The position numbers and the translations under genes were made by a program. DNA of 64,000 bases from Kutzneria buriramensis. GTDB lineage: Bacteria > Actinomycetota > Actinomycetes > Mycobacteriales > Pseudonocardiaceae. The DNA lies in NCBI RefSeq assembly GCF_003387475.1, contig NZ_QUNO01000008.1:62001-126000 (forward strand), in the 5' to 3' direction. The stretch's first letter is position 1; each line of letters opens with the position of its first letter. Positions 1-9,337 of the stretch are shown in pieces. The notes beneath the pieces are model-generated. The model saw only the letters and a program-made list of their open reading frames with translations, searched no databases and was not told the origin of the DNA.

Positions 1-1130
1 GGCCGGATGTAGTCGACGAGGGGCTCGTCGGCCAGCCGGGTCTGCACGGCCTCGAACTGCCGGGCGATGTCCTGCTGGTACGCGCAGAACAGCAGCCCCA
101 TGTCCAGGTCGCCGACGGAGTCGGTGCCCTTGTCGTAGTTGTAGCCGCGGCGCAGCGGCTGGCTGTCCGCGGTCTCGGCGGTGCGGGGGTTGGCCTTGCG
201 GATGTGGCTGGTCAGCGGGATCGCCCCGCCGGTGGGATCGGCGGCGTAGTCGGGGATGTCGGTCTCGACGTTGCCGTCCAGCGGCGCGCCGGAGTCCCGC
301 CGGCGGCCGACCATGTTCTCCTGCTCGCTCACGGACACCCGGTCCCAGAACTCGACCAGCATCCGGATCTGGCGCAGCACCTGGTAGCTGCCGCCCTCGG
401 TCCACGCCGGCTCGTTGCCGCCCTTGCCGACCCAGACCAGCTTGTCGTGGTCGGACGGCAGCGGCTTGACGATGCCGTCCTTGAATCCCAGCAGGTTCCG
501 CTGCGTGCCCGACGGCCGCGGCGGGTTCTGGAAACCGTCGACGCGCCACCGCAGCTGCATCCCGCCGCGGGTGTGCCGGGCGATGTCGCGCAGCGCGTGC
601 AGCACGGTGTCGGTCTCGGTGGCGCACAGCTGGAGGCTCAGATCCCCGTGGCACAGCGCGGGATCCAGGGTGTCGTTGGGGAATTCCCTCATCGCGGTGA
701 GCTTGGCCGGCTTGCGGTCGGAGATGCCGTACCGGTCGTCGAACAGCGACGCCCCGAGGCCGACGGTGACGGTGAGGTCGTCGCCGGGCATGTCCGGGCC
801 GAGCACGCCGGAGTCGGCCGGCGGCGCGGTGATGCCCAGCGGCGGCAGCGCGCCGCCGGCGGTGAGCAGCCGGGCCCGGTCGGTCAGCGTCTGGAGCAGT
901 TGGGTCAGCTCGGCCTTGTCCGCGGCGATCACGTCGAACGAGGCGAAGATCGCCTGCTTCTGCGGCGGGGTGTCGATGCCGGCCTGGTGCACGCCGTGGA
1001 ATGCGATGCCAGAGGAAGTCGACGCTGCGCTGGGATCCGCGTCGGCGGACACCGACAGACCGGTCACCGCCGCCGCGCCCGCGCCGACGAGTGCGCCGCG
1101 CAGGAAGGAACGGCGTCCGACGCCCGTCAT
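1..1130 (-). CDS. efeB: Dyp-type heme peroxidase EfeB (3' part beyond window)
   Basis: The gene reads leftward and its 3' end lies outside the window, so about 376 codons are visible. The product starts [12 protein letters not shown], a twin-arginine signal followed by a small hydrophobic stretch, so it is expected to be exported folded with its heme. The Dyp signatures are present: GFKDG (the GxxDG distal motif) and a His in HIRKANPR that fits the proximal heme ligand. In the EfeUOB system EfeB oxidises ferrous iron or deferrochelates heme for uptake. The ATG overlaps the stop codon of the upstream efeO gene (ATGA), so the two are translationally coupled. No permease gene efeU lies upstream of efeO here; it may lie downstream, outside the window. 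Family assignment is firm, the exact substrate is inferred. Confidence 0.93.
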   Translation of the reverse strand, partial: MTGVGRRSFLRGALVGAGAAAVTGLSVSADADPSAASTSSGIAFHGVHQAGIDTPPQKQAIFASFDVIAADKAELTQLLQTLTDRARLLTAGGALPPLGITAPPADSGVLGPDMPGDDLTVTVGLGASLFDDRYGISDRKPAKLTAMREFPNDTLDPALCHGDLSLQLCATETDTVLHALRDIARHTRGGMQLRWRVDGFQNPPRPSGTQRNLLGFKDGIVKPLPSDHDKLVWVGKGGNEPAWTEGGSYQVLRQIRMLVEFWDRVSVSEQENMVGRRRDSGAPLDGNVETDIPDYAADPTGGAIPLTSHIRKANPRTAETADSQPLRRGYNYDKGTDSVGDLDMGLLFCAYQQDIARQFEAVQTRLADEPLVDYIR

Positions 1131-2251
1131 GAATCTCTCCGTACTTCGCAGATGGCGGCGACCGGCGCGAGCTTCTCCAGCAGTTCGCCGACGGCGCCGT
1201 CGAGCTGTTCCCGGGTGGCCCGGTCGAGGGTGGCCACCGGGACGTTCTGGTGCGCGGTGAGCAGCGCCCGCACCCGGTCCGACCACTTCTGCACCTGGGG
1301 CAGGTCGGGGTAGCGGGGCTTGAGCACCGGGTCCAGGATCGCCAGCACCTTGGCGGTGCCGTCGAGGTTGGCCAGCGCGGTGTTCAGGGTGGTGCCGCTG
1401 CCCTGGTCGTGCTCGCCGGTCAGCTCGAACTGGAGGGCGTTCTCCATGATCTCGTGGGCGCGCAGCCCGAGATCGTTCGGATCCACCTGTTCGTTGGGCA
1501 GGTCGGCCTGAAGCCCGTGCACGGCGTCGGCGAGCTGGGCGGCGACCGGCGCCAGGTCGGCGGCGGAAGCGTTGTGCCACAGGCCCTTCTCCAGCGCGTG
1601 GAAGCCCACGTCGGAGCCGTCGATCTTGTCCGCGAAGTCGCCGAACGCGCCGTATGCCGCGCCGAGCGAGTTGTACGCCAGGTGCGCCGGCAGCCAGTCG
1701 GCGCGGGCCGCGTCGAGGTTGCCCCCGTCGACGTCGCCCTTGAGCTTGTCGGTCTTGGCCGCGAGGTCGGCGACGCCGGCGGCGACCGCGGCCTCGTACT
1801 GCTTCACCAGCGGCAGCATGTCGTTCTTGGTGACGGCGACCGCCGCCGGACCGCCCTTGGCGTCGCCGGTGAGGGTGACACTCGGGCCGGTGATGGCGTC
1901 GGTGTCCTCGATGAGGCAGCGGAACGCGTACCTGCCGGCGCCGAGCTGCACGTCCATCGGCGCGCTGGTGTTCGGGCCGAGGCCCTCCAGCTCGCCGTAC
2001 ACCTTGTTGCTGCCCAGCTCGATCAGGTCGACCTCGGCGGCCGCGTCCCCGGTGTTGTGCAGCGTGAAGGTCTGGCGGCCGGTCTTCGCGTCGGTCCAGC
2101 CCTGTCCGCACTGGCTGCGGGACACGGTGATCTGCGGCGGTCCGGCGGCCGCATCGGCGGAACCCTCCCAGGGGCGCCACACCGCCACCGCCACGACCGC
2201 GCCGACGCCGACCACCGCGATCGCCGCCAGCAGGGGACGGGGTGTGCGCAC
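1127..2251 (-). CDS. efeO: EfeO/EfeM-type iron-uptake lipoprotein-like protein (M75/imelysin domain)
   Basis: A 374-residue exported protein. It has an N-terminal hydrophobic segment (about residues 8-26), then a cupredoxin-like domain (about 40-130, with SQCGQGW and a later Cys), then a helical imelysin/peptidase M75 domain containing [16 protein letters not shown] and FHALEKGLW, the HxxxE-type metal-binding pattern of EfeO. EfeO binds iron or copper in the periplasmic-equivalent space and works with the EfeB peroxidase and the EfeU permease. The GTG start is preceded by AGGAG at a spacing of 7-8 nt; an ATG 5 nt upstream is in another frame. It is the first gene of an efeO-efeB operon and diverges from the polysaccharide-degradation pair to its right. 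Confidence 0.92.
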   Translation of the reverse strand: MRTPRPLLAAIAVVGVGAVVAVAVWRPWEGSADAAAGPPQITVSRSQCGQGWTDAKTGRQTFTLHNTGDAAAEVDLIELGSNKVYGELEGLGPNTSAPMDVQLGAGRYAFRCLIEDTDAITGPSVTLTGDAKGGPAAVAVTKNDMLPLVKQYEAAVAAGVADLAAKTDKLKGDVDGGNLDAARADWLPAHLAYNSLGAAYGAFGDFADKIDGSDVGFHALEKGLWHNASAADLAPVAAQLADAVHGLQADLPNEQVDPNDLGLRAHEIMENALQFELTGEHDQGSGTTLNTALANLDGTAKVLAILDPVLKPRYPDLPQVQKWSDRVRALLTAHQNVPVATLDRATREQLDGAVGELLEKLAPVAAICEVRRDS

Positions 2252-2374
2252 GTCATCGCTCCTGGTGATCGGCGGTTCCTATCGTGGGGAATCCTAAGGG
2301 CCCTGTCACGGCGGTCGGCCAGTGTTGGTGCTCTCGTCACTCAGTGTTCGTCCTAGTCGGACAGAATCCCTCGT

Positions 2375-4696
2375 GTGCCGCCGAACGGACGCACCACACA
2401 TAGACTGTCAGTAACGGGATCGGTACGGGATTGGGTGGTGCGGCCGGTGCTGGCCGCACCGGTGCCCGACTCGGATCTCCCTTTGGCCGCCACGGGATCG
2501 CCCTGGGGCGCCGACGGCCGATGGGTGCTCACGAACGGTCCGGACGTCGCCCCGCTCAAGCGCCGGCTCTATCTGGCCCGGCCGCTGCCCACCGACCAGC
2601 CACCGCCGGACGTTGTTGAGGGGCCAGACTTTCGTCGCATTCATACCGGAATGGACGGTTTGGTCGATTGGAGCGAATTCTGCTTCACGCCGACGTACCG
2701 CACCGCCGTCGCCGGCACCGCCTTCGAGGTCGACCAGGCCGAGTGGCGGACGCTGCGGGTCACCAGCACCGGCCCGGTGTTGCTGCACGTCAACGGTGAA
2801 CTCCTGCTGCACGCGGACACCGTCACGTACATGGAGCCGGCCGAGCACGAGGTCCGGGTCTGGCTGCCGTCGGGGATCTCGCAGGTCGTGATCACGTCCT
2901 GGCAGGTGGGCTTCCGCGAGTGCCGGCAGGTGGTGCGGCTGCGCGTCGGCGGGCTGCCGGTGCGGGTGGTGATTCCCAGCCCCGGCGCGGACGAGTGGGT
3001 CGCCGCGGAGGCGGAGCGGGTGCTGAACGCCGTCGGCACGCCGACCTGGGGCACGACCAACGGCGAGGTGACGCTGACCGGCCCCGAGGGTGCGCGGCTC
3101 CGCGTCGGGCGCGAGGTCGTGACGTTGACCGACGGCCGGGCGACGGTTCGCCTGGGCGAGGACGCGGCCGGGGCCGTCGGGTCGGCGTCGATGCTGGCCA
3201 GCGGCGAGGTCGTGCTGCGGGTGTCGGTGGACGACGACCGGTCGCCGGTGTTCCGGGAGTTCCCGGTGGCGGTGCTGCCGCCGCTGTACCGGCCGGAACC
3301 CGTTGGCCCGCCTGAGCAGTGGCGTGCGGAGCTGCTCGCCCACGTGCGGGCGACGACGCCGAGCGTGGCGACCGAACTGGCCGGCGGGCGGGTGCGGGCC
3401 GCGGCGCTGGAGCGGTCGCTGTGGATGATCGCCAACCGGGCGGACTGCGCCGACTTCGAGGCGGTCGGCCTGCTCACGCTGCTGCACCGGGTCGAGGACT
3501 GGGAACCGGGGCTGCGCGACGAGGTGCGGGCCGCGCTGCTGGGCTTCAAGTACTGGATCGACCAGCCCGGCCTGGACGCGATGTGCTACTTCACCGAGAA
3601 CCACCAGCTGGTCTGGCACACCGCGGAGATGCTGGCGGGGGAGCTGTTCCCGGACGAGACGTTCGGCAACACCGGCTGGACCGGTTCGGCGCACGCCGAG
3701 CACGGTCGTGCGCTGGCGGCGGAGTGGATCACGCGGCGGCTGGCCGGCGGCTTCAGCGAGTTCAACTCCAACGCCTACCTGGCGATCGACGCGCTGGCGC
3801 TGGTGTCCATTGTGGAACTCGCCGCCGATGCCGCGCTCGTGGCGGACGCCCGGGAGCTGCTGGATCGCATCCTGACGGGCCTTTCGGTCACCTCGTGGCG
3901 TGGCGTCAACGGGGCGGCGCACGGCCGGTCGTACGTGAACACCGTGCGGTCGTCCCGGTTCGAGGAGACCGCGCCGATCCTGTGGCTCTGCTACGGCGTG
4001 GGGGCCCTGAACGCGGCCGTGTTGCCGGCCACGGCGTTGGCGACCGCTTCGAGGTACGAGATCCCCGCCGCGCCTGCGTCGCAGGAGCTGGTGACGGTGA
4101 GCTCGTCGGGGGAGTACCGCTTCGAGCACGACCTGCTCTCGCGGCCGTACGGCTCGGACGTCGTGGTGTACAAGACGGCCGATGTGATGTTGTCCACAGT
4201 GGAGGATTACCGGTCGGGCCTGCCCGGTCTCCAGGAACACATCTGGGGCGCGACCCTCGGTCCGGAGACACAGATCTATGTCACGCACGCGCCGAACTCG
4301 TCCACCAGCTCCTCGGCGCGGCCCAACGCCTGGGCCGGCAACCGGATCCTGCCCCGGGCGCGGCAGTTCCGGGACGTCGTGCTGGCCCTGTACCGGATCC
4401 CGCCGGACGATCCGATGGGCTACACGCACGCCTGGTTCCCGCTGTCCACGCTGGACTGGTGGGAGCAGCGGGGCGTGTGGACGATCGGCCGGCGCGGCGG
4501 CGGGATCGTGGCGCTGGCCTGCGAGGGCGGCGCGCGGATCGTCACCACCGGCCCGGACGCGTACCAGGAGCTGCGCCCCCACGGGCCCGGCACGGCCTGG
4601 GTGTGCGTGGTCGGCGACCCCGACCCGGCCGAGCCGGAGTTCTGGTCGGACGGCGTGCGGTACCGGGATCTGTCGCTGGACTGGGAGGGGCCGTGA
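2375..4696 (+). CDS. Large toroid-type protein, candidate polysaccharide lyase of unassigned family
   Basis: A 773-residue protein that I cannot place in a named family. Residues about 90-300 look beta-rich (carbohydrate-binding or sandwich type). Residues about 330-560 look helical, like an alpha/alpha toroid, and include CYFTENHQLVWHTAEML with E408-N409-H410. A C-terminal beta-rich part (about 600-770) follows. This order, with Asn/His in the toroid, resembles heparinase II/III-like and other toroid lyases. No signal peptide is evident. Its stop codon overlaps the start of a GH105-type unsaturated glycosyl hydrolase (GTGA), and such hydrolases act on lyase products. I therefore infer a role in uronic-acid polysaccharide breakdown. 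The start codon (GTG) is uncertain because no good ribosome-binding site precedes it. Confidence 0.6.
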   Translation: MPPNGRTTHRLSVTGSVRDWVVRPVLAAPVPDSDLPLAATGSPWGADGRWVLTNGPDVAPLKRRLYLARPLPTDQPPPDVVEGPDFRRIHTGMDGLVDWSEFCFTPTYRTAVAGTAFEVDQAEWRTLRVTSTGPVLLHVNGELLLHADTVTYMEPAEHEVRVWLPSGISQVVITSWQVGFRECRQVVRLRVGGLPVRVVIPSPGADEWVAAEAERVLNAVGTPTWGTTNGEVTLTGPEGARLRVGREVVTLTDGRATVRLGEDAAGAVGSASMLASGEVVLRVSVDDDRSPVFREFPVAVLPPLYRPEPVGPPEQWRAELLAHVRATTPSVATELAGGRVRAAALERSLWMIANRADCADFEAVGLLTLLHRVEDWEPGLRDEVRAALLGFKYWIDQPGLDAMCYFTENHQLVWHTAEMLAGELFPDETFGNTGWTGSAHAEHGRALAAEWITRRLAGGFSEFNSNAYLAIDALALVSIVELAADAALVADARELLDRILTGLSVTSWRGVNGAAHGRSYVNTVRSSRFEETAPILWLCYGVGALNAAVLPATALATASRYEIPAAPASQELVTVSSSGEYRFEHDLLSRPYGSDVVVYKTADVMLSTVEDYRSGLPGLQEHIWGATLGPETQIYVTHAPNSSTSSSARPNAWAGNRILPRARQFRDVVLALYRIPPDDPMGYTHAWFPLSTLDWWEQRGVWTIGRRGGGIVALACEGGARIVTTGPDAYQELRPHGPGTAWVCVVGDPDPAEPEFWSDGVRYRDLSLDWEGP

Positions 4697-5748
4697 CGGG
4701 ACTCGATCCGACGTCGGCCGAGCAGGCCGCCCCGCTCCTGCCGCCGGTGGATCCGTCGGTTTTGACGGTTGACGAACTCGCGGACACCGGGCGGCGGATC
4801 GCGGCGCGGTCCGAGGACATGGGCCTGCGCCGGTGGTTCTGGGGCGAGGGCGTGGTGCTGCTGGGGATGCTGCGGCTGGCCGAGGCGGTCGGCGACGACC
4901 TGCCGCCCTTCGTGGTCGACTTCGTCGATCGCCATCTGTCTCAGGGCATAGCGCCCGATCACGTCAATTCGATCATTCCCGGCGCGGCCTGCGCCTGGCT
5001 CTATCGCGAGACGGGGGAGCGCCGGTACGCGGCGGCGTGCGAGCAACTCGCGGACTGGCTGGCCGCTCGGACCGGCCCCGGCCCGCTGGAGCACTGGCCC
5101 GGTGGCGTGTGGGCGGACACCGCCTTCATGGCCGGCACGTTCCTCGTCCACTGCGGACGGGCGCTGGACCGGCCCGACCTCGTCGGCGAAGCCGCACGGC
5201 AGTGGCTCGCCCACGCCGACGTGCTCCAGGACCCGGCGAGCGGCCTGTTCGCGCACGGCTCGCATCGCGGCGAGACGATCTGGTGCTTCTGGGGCCGGGC
5301 CAACGCCTGGACGGCGCTTGCCGGCGTCGAGATCCTGGCCGCCGACCCGAGCCTTGATCGCATACGTGAACGGCTCGCGGCGCAGTTGACCGCGCTGGCC
5401 GACACCCAGCCCGCCCACGGCGTGTGGGACGTGCTGGTCGACGGACACCCGGAAACGCGCGGAATCGTCGAGACCTCCGCCACAGCCGGGATCGCCGCCG
5501 CCCTGTTCCGGGCGGCCACGCTGGGTGTCTCACCTGAGCTTTTGCGCCCGGCGGCCTGGCGAGCGCTGTCCGGGCTGCACCCGTACGTGACGAAAGACGG
5601 CACAGTCACCAGGACGAGCGCCGGCACGGTGTTACAACTCGTGCCGTTCGGGTACTCCGTCATTCGTGACGACCGCATTCAGCCATGGGGCCAGGGCCTC
5701 GGGCTGCACGCGTACGCGGCCGCGGTGGTCACCCGGTTGTGTCGCTGA
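4693..5748 (+). CDS. GH105/GH88-type unsaturated glucuronyl/rhamnogalacturonyl hydrolase
   Basis: A 351-residue cytoplasmic-type protein with the alpha/alpha six-barrel signatures of GH105: GGVWADTAFMAG (Asp about residue 142, at the position of the catalytic Asp of YteR), WGRANAW, and a C-terminal GQGLGLHAYAA. Enzymes of this family hydrate the 4,5-unsaturated uronic acid left by polysaccharide lyases and release the terminal sugar. The GTG start overlaps the stop of the preceding lyase-like gene by 4 nt, so the two genes form a coupled operon. The length fits the family. Substrate (pectin-, heparin- or other glycan-derived oligosaccharide) cannot be told from sequence. Confidence 0.85.
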   Translation: MTGLDPTSAEQAAPLLPPVDPSVLTVDELADTGRRIAARSEDMGLRRWFWGEGVVLLGMLRLAEAVGDDLPPFVVDFVDRHLSQGIAPDHVNSIIPGAACAWLYRETGERRYAAACEQLADWLAARTGPGPLEHWPGGVWADTAFMAGTFLVHCGRALDRPDLVGEAARQWLAHADVLQDPASGLFAHGSHRGETIWCFWGRANAWTALAGVEILAADPSLDRIRERLAAQLTALADTQPAHGVWDVLVDGHPETRGIVETSATAGIAAALFRAATLGVSPELLRPAAWRALSGLHPYVTKDGTVTRTSAGTVLQLVPFGYSVIRDDRIQPWGQGLGLHAYAAAVVTRLCR

Positions 5749-6039
5749 TCCGGTTCGCTACGGTGAACCCAGGACGGCCGCACGGCGTGGTTCCGATCGG
5801 GAAACCTGGGCGTCAGCTGTCGAGATGCTGAAGGTCACCTGTCCGGCTCGCGGCCGCGGGCCGGCGGTGAATCCCCTGGTCGGAAGGGATCTATGCGGAT
5901 CATGGGTGAGCCGGTCGGACCGCCGTCGACACCGTCAATTGGTTATCGACAGGCAACGGGACACCCATCCTTAACCCACTCTCAGGTCGAGGTTGCAAGC
6001 TAGTCACCGATCACGAGTGGGAGAGGGAGGACGGGCCCG

Positions 6040-7233
6040 ATGAGCGTTCAAGTGCTCCCCGCCGCGACCCAGGCGAAGGCCCCGGGCAAGGCGGGCAAGG
6101 GACACCTCAACCAGGTGGACCTGGTTCGGGTGCTGACCTTCGCCAGCGTGATCATGGTGCACGTCATCACGTACACCAACGACGGCGCGAACGTCACCGC
6201 CTACGGCGTGCTGGCGCTGCTGCACTACACGCGGTCCGTGTTCTTCTTCCTCACCGGCTTCGTCCTCGTCTACACGTACCGCAAGCGCCCGCTGGCCAGT
6301 GGCACCTTCTGGCGGCGGCGGATGGCGCTCGTCGGCATCCCGTACGTGATCTGGACGGCGTTCTACTTCGGCATCATCCAGCAGGTCGGCCAGCCCGACC
6401 TGCCGGTCGCGCAGTTCCTCGACTACCTGTGGGGCTGCATCTACAAGGGAGTCGGCTGGTACCACCTGTACTTCCTGCTGGTGTCGCTCCAGTTCTACAT
6501 CCTGTTCCCGTTCGTGCTGGCCGTGCTCAAGGCCACCGTGCGGCACCACAAGAAGATCCTGATCGGTTCGGCGATCCTCCAGGTGGGCATCTCGCTGGCC
6601 GAGACCTACCTGCCCGCGCCGTCCGACCCGGATTCGACGCTGGGGCAGCTGTGGACCAACGACGGCACCATCGTCTTCTCGTACCAGTTCTTCCTGCTCG
6701 CCGGCTGCCTCGCCGCCTTCCACTACGAGGCGTTCCAGGCGTGGATCACCTCGCACGCCAAGCTGATCTGGTGGGGCCTGGGCCTGTCGTCGGCGTTCGC
6801 TTTGACCTGGTACGGCGTCAACATCGCGTACGGCCACGCCCCCGGCGACGCGACCGGCGTGCTCCAGCCGGAGATGCTGCCCTGGTACGCCTTCGTCGTG
6901 CTGGCCATGTACCTGACCGGCTCGCGCTGGGCCGCCCGGCAGGAGACCGGCAGCCGCTCGCAGCGCATCGTCGCCGCCGCCTCGCAGCGCTCGTTCGGCG
7001 TCTTCCTGGTGCACCCGGCGATGCTGTGGGTGTTCCTCAACAAGTTCGACATGTGGTTCCCGAACCACATCCCCCAGGGCCTGTACCTGACGCTGGCCGC
7101 CTACGCCTTCGCGGTGGTCACCTCCCTGATCTTCGTGGAGATCGTCATCCGCAGCCCGCTGGCCAAGGTCCTCATCGGCCGCGAGCGCATCCGCCGCGCC
7201 CCCAAGCCCACCCCCGTCCCCGTCGCCGTCTAA
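6040..7233 (+). CDS. Membrane acyltransferase, acyltransferase-3 family
   Basis: A 397-residue integral membrane protein with about ten hydrophobic segments and the acyltransferase-3 start pattern LNQVDLVRVLTFASVIMVHV, where the His after the first membrane segment is conserved in the family. The segment VFFFLTGFVLVYTYRKRP follows. Such enzymes O-acylate exported or cell-surface carbohydrates and antibiotics. The ATG has a strong GGGAGAGGGAGG upstream. The 291-bp space before it (5749-6039) holds no gene; it contains GC-rich stretches that could form a structured leader, but I recognise no riboswitch. The gene is followed within 2 nt by a long palindromic repeat that probably ends transcription. 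The acceptor is unknown. Confidence 0.85.
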   Translation: MSVQVLPAATQAKAPGKAGKGHLNQVDLVRVLTFASVIMVHVITYTNDGANVTAYGVLALLHYTRSVFFFLTGFVLVYTYRKRPLASGTFWRRRMALVGIPYVIWTAFYFGIIQQVGQPDLPVAQFLDYLWGCIYKGVGWYHLYFLLVSLQFYILFPFVLAVLKATVRHHKKILIGSAILQVGISLAETYLPAPSDPDSTLGQLWTNDGTIVFSYQFFLLAGCLAAFHYEAFQAWITSHAKLIWWGLGLSSAFALTWYGVNIAYGHAPGDATGVLQPEMLPWYAFVVLAMYLTGSRWAARQETGSRSQRIVAAASQRSFGVFLVHPAMLWVFLNKFDMWFPNHIPQGLYLTLAAYAFAVVTSLIFVEIVIRSPLAKVLIGRERIRRAPKPTPVPVAV

Positions 7234-7234
7234 T

Positions 7235-7351
7235 CCCCCGCGAGTCGCGCTCTGGGACACACCGAATGTAGGTTTCGGGCAGAAACGAGACTCAGATCTC
7301 GGTTCTGCCCGAAACCTACATTCGCTCTGTCGCTAGGCGCGACTCGCGGGG
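7235..7351. repeat. Palindromic repeat family 1, copy A
   Basis: A 117-bp imperfect palindrome that begins 2 nt after the acyltransferase stop codon. Outer arms CCCCGCGAGTCGCGC (7236-7250) and its complement (7337-7351) enclose a perfect 22-bp inner inverted repeat at 7263-7284 / 7303-7324 containing GAATGTAGGTTTCGGGCAG, with an 18-nt loop. The same element recurs at about 25.2, 29.1, 40.7 and 52.3 kb. It may work as a bidirectional terminator; mobility is an inference. Confidence 0.9.
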
Positions 7352-7513
7352 TAGGGCGTCGACCGGCCCGTCCAGCCCGACGTCGAGCATCCGCGTAGTC
7401 CATACGGCTCATAGTGACCACACCCGGGCGGCCGCGCTTCTGGACAGCGGCGTCGTCAACTGGCAACGACCGGCCCTACCGACGCGTGCCGATCACTCCC
7501 TACCGTCAACGGC

Positions 7514-9337
7514 ATGCGGACGGTGATCCTGGCAACGGCGCTGGTCATGACGGCGATGGCGGCCCCCGCGGTGGCGGCGCCGCAGGCGGCCGCGGAGGTG
7601 TCGGGCACCCCGGCGCAGTCGGTGCAGGGCTTCGGCGCGTCCGGCGCCTGGTGGGTGAACGATCTCGCCAACTTTGCCCCGGCGGCCAGGCAGCGGGTGA
7701 GCGACCTGTTGTTCGGGCCCGCAGGACTGGACCTCAGCGTCTACCGCTACAACGTGGGCGGTGGCGGGGTCGGCGTCTCCAACCCGGCCCGCGCGCCGCA
7801 GACCGCCCTGGTCAGCCCCGGGGTCTACGACTGGTCGAAGGACCCGGGCGGCACCGCCTTCGTACAGGCGGCGGCCCAGCACGGCCTGCCGGACCTCCAG
7901 GCGTTCGTGAACAGCGCGCCGCCGGTGTGGACCACCAACGGCAAGAGCTGCGGCGGCTCCCTGACCGGCGGCGACGAGGCGGCCTACGGGAAGTACCTGG
8001 CCGACGTCGTCACCCACTTCCAGCAGCAGGGCGTGACGTTCTCGCAGGTCAGCCCCATGAACGAGCCGGACAACAACTTCGGCGACTGCGGCCAGGAGGG
8101 CATGTCCGTCGGCACCGGCCAACGCGGTGCGATCGTGCGGGCGGTCGGCGCGGCGCTGGCCGACGCGGGCTCCCAGGCGCAGGTCCTCGCCGACGAGACG
8201 AGCTGGGCGTTGCAGGACATCTTCGAGCTGCCGTCCTGGGCCGGCGACGCGAACACCCAGCGCTACCTGGTGGCGCTGGCCCACCACACCTACGACTTCC
8301 CGACCAACGCCACCCTCAACGTGCTGCGCTCCAGCGCCAAGAACTACGGCAAACCGTTGTGGGCCACGGAGATCTGCTGCTCCAATGGCGGCGGCTACGG
8401 CCAGGGCTTCGACCCCACGATCGACGGCGGCCTGCGCATGGCCGACCTGATCCACCAGGACCTGACCGAGGCCAACGACGCCCAGTTCGACTGGTGGACG
8501 GCGCTGTCGCCGGTGCTGGGCTGCGACCCGGTGGCCGTGCCGAGCTGTCCGACCACGAAGAACTCGCAGGGCTGGAACGACGGCCTGATCTACTACGACC
8601 CGAACTACGCCACCGACGGCAACCAGAACCTCTATCTCACGAAGCGGTTCTGGGCGCTGGCCAACTTCAGCCGGTTCGTGCGCCCCAACGCCGTGCGGTT
8701 CCCGATCACCGGCATGCCGTCGAACGTCTGGCCGGTGGCCTTCGAGTCCGGCGGCACGTGGACGGTAGTGGCGATCAACGACAACACCTCCGCCACCAGC
8801 TTCCCGCTGCACTTCGGCGCCACCAACGGCCAGCTCACGCCCACCGGCGCCTACCGCACGTCCGCCACCGAGGACCTTGCCCTCGTAACGCTTCCCACCG
8901 TCAGCGGCAGCACCATGACCGCCACACTCCCCGCCCGCAGCATCACGACGTTCACGTTCAGCCAGCCCACAACCGCCGTGCCGGGCCGCAACTACGTCAT
9001 CCAGTCGACCAACTCCGGCTCCGCCGCCGACGTCGCCGGTGCGTCCACTTCGGACGGTGCGAGCGTGATCCAGTACCACACCACCGGCGACGCCAACCAG
9101 CGCTGGACCGTGCAGGCCAACGGCACGATCACCTCGGTGAACAGCGGAAAGTGCCTGGACGCCTCGGCCGCCGCCGTGACCCAACGCACCTGCAACGGGT
9201 CTCAAGCCCAGCAGTGGAGCCTCACCGACGGCTCGATCGCCAACCAGGGCGGGGGATTGACGGCGGCGTCCACTGTGGACGGCGTGCAGCTGACGGTCGG
9301 CGCCGGCCAGCAGTGGACCCTGGACGCTACTGGTTGA
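7514..9337 (+). CDS. Secreted GH30-family glycoside hydrolase with C-terminal ricin-type (CBM13-like) domain
   Basis: A 607-residue secreted enzyme. Residues 1-22 form a signal peptide ending in AVAA. The catalytic (beta/alpha)8 barrel with its side beta-domain spans about 30-480. The acid/base is in SPMNEPDNNF (Glu about 183) and the nucleophile in LWATEICCSNGG (Glu about 285), the GH30 pattern. The QGFGASGAWW start and the whole layout are most like endo-beta-1,6-galactanases (GH30 subfamily 5). Residues about 490-607 form a beta-trefoil ricin-type lectin domain with several QxW motifs (NQRW, AQQW, GQQW). It stands alone, and its 3' end overlaps the convergent gene by 11 nt. Substrate is inferred, for example arabinogalactan side chains. 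Confidence 0.88.
   Translation: MRTVILATALVMTAMAAPAVAAPQAAAEVSGTPAQSVQGFGASGAWWVNDLANFAPAARQRVSDLLFGPAGLDLSVYRYNVGGGGVGVSNPARAPQTALVSPGVYDWSKDPGGTAFVQAAAQHGLPDLQAFVNSAPPVWTTNGKSCGGSLTGGDEAAYGKYLADVVTHFQQQGVTFSQVSPMNEPDNNFGDCGQEGMSVGTGQRGAIVRAVGAALADAGSQAQVLADETSWALQDIFELPSWAGDANTQRYLVALAHHTYDFPTNATLNVLRSSAKNYGKPLWATEICCSNGGGYGQGFDPTIDGGLRMADLIHQDLTEANDAQFDWWTALSPVLGCDPVAVPSCPTTKNSQGWNDGLIYYDPNYATDGNQNLYLTKRFWALANFSRFVRPNAVRFPITGMPSNVWPVAFESGGTWTVVAINDNTSATSFPLHFGATNGQLTPTGAYRTSATEDLALVTLPTVSGSTMTATLPARSITTFTFSQPTTAVPGRNYVIQSTNSGSAADVAGASTSDGASVIQYHTTGDANQRWTVQANGTITSVNSGKCLDASAAAVTQRTCNGSQAQQWSLTDGSIANQGGGLTAASTVDGVQLTVGAGQQWTLDATG

Noticed and set aside
5749-6039. Possible riboswitch in the leader of the acyltransferase
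   Set aside because: Segments such as GGTGAATCCCC and GTCAGCT recall the c-di-AMP (ydaO) aptamer, but their order and the remaining conserved blocks do not fit; a covariance search would be needed.
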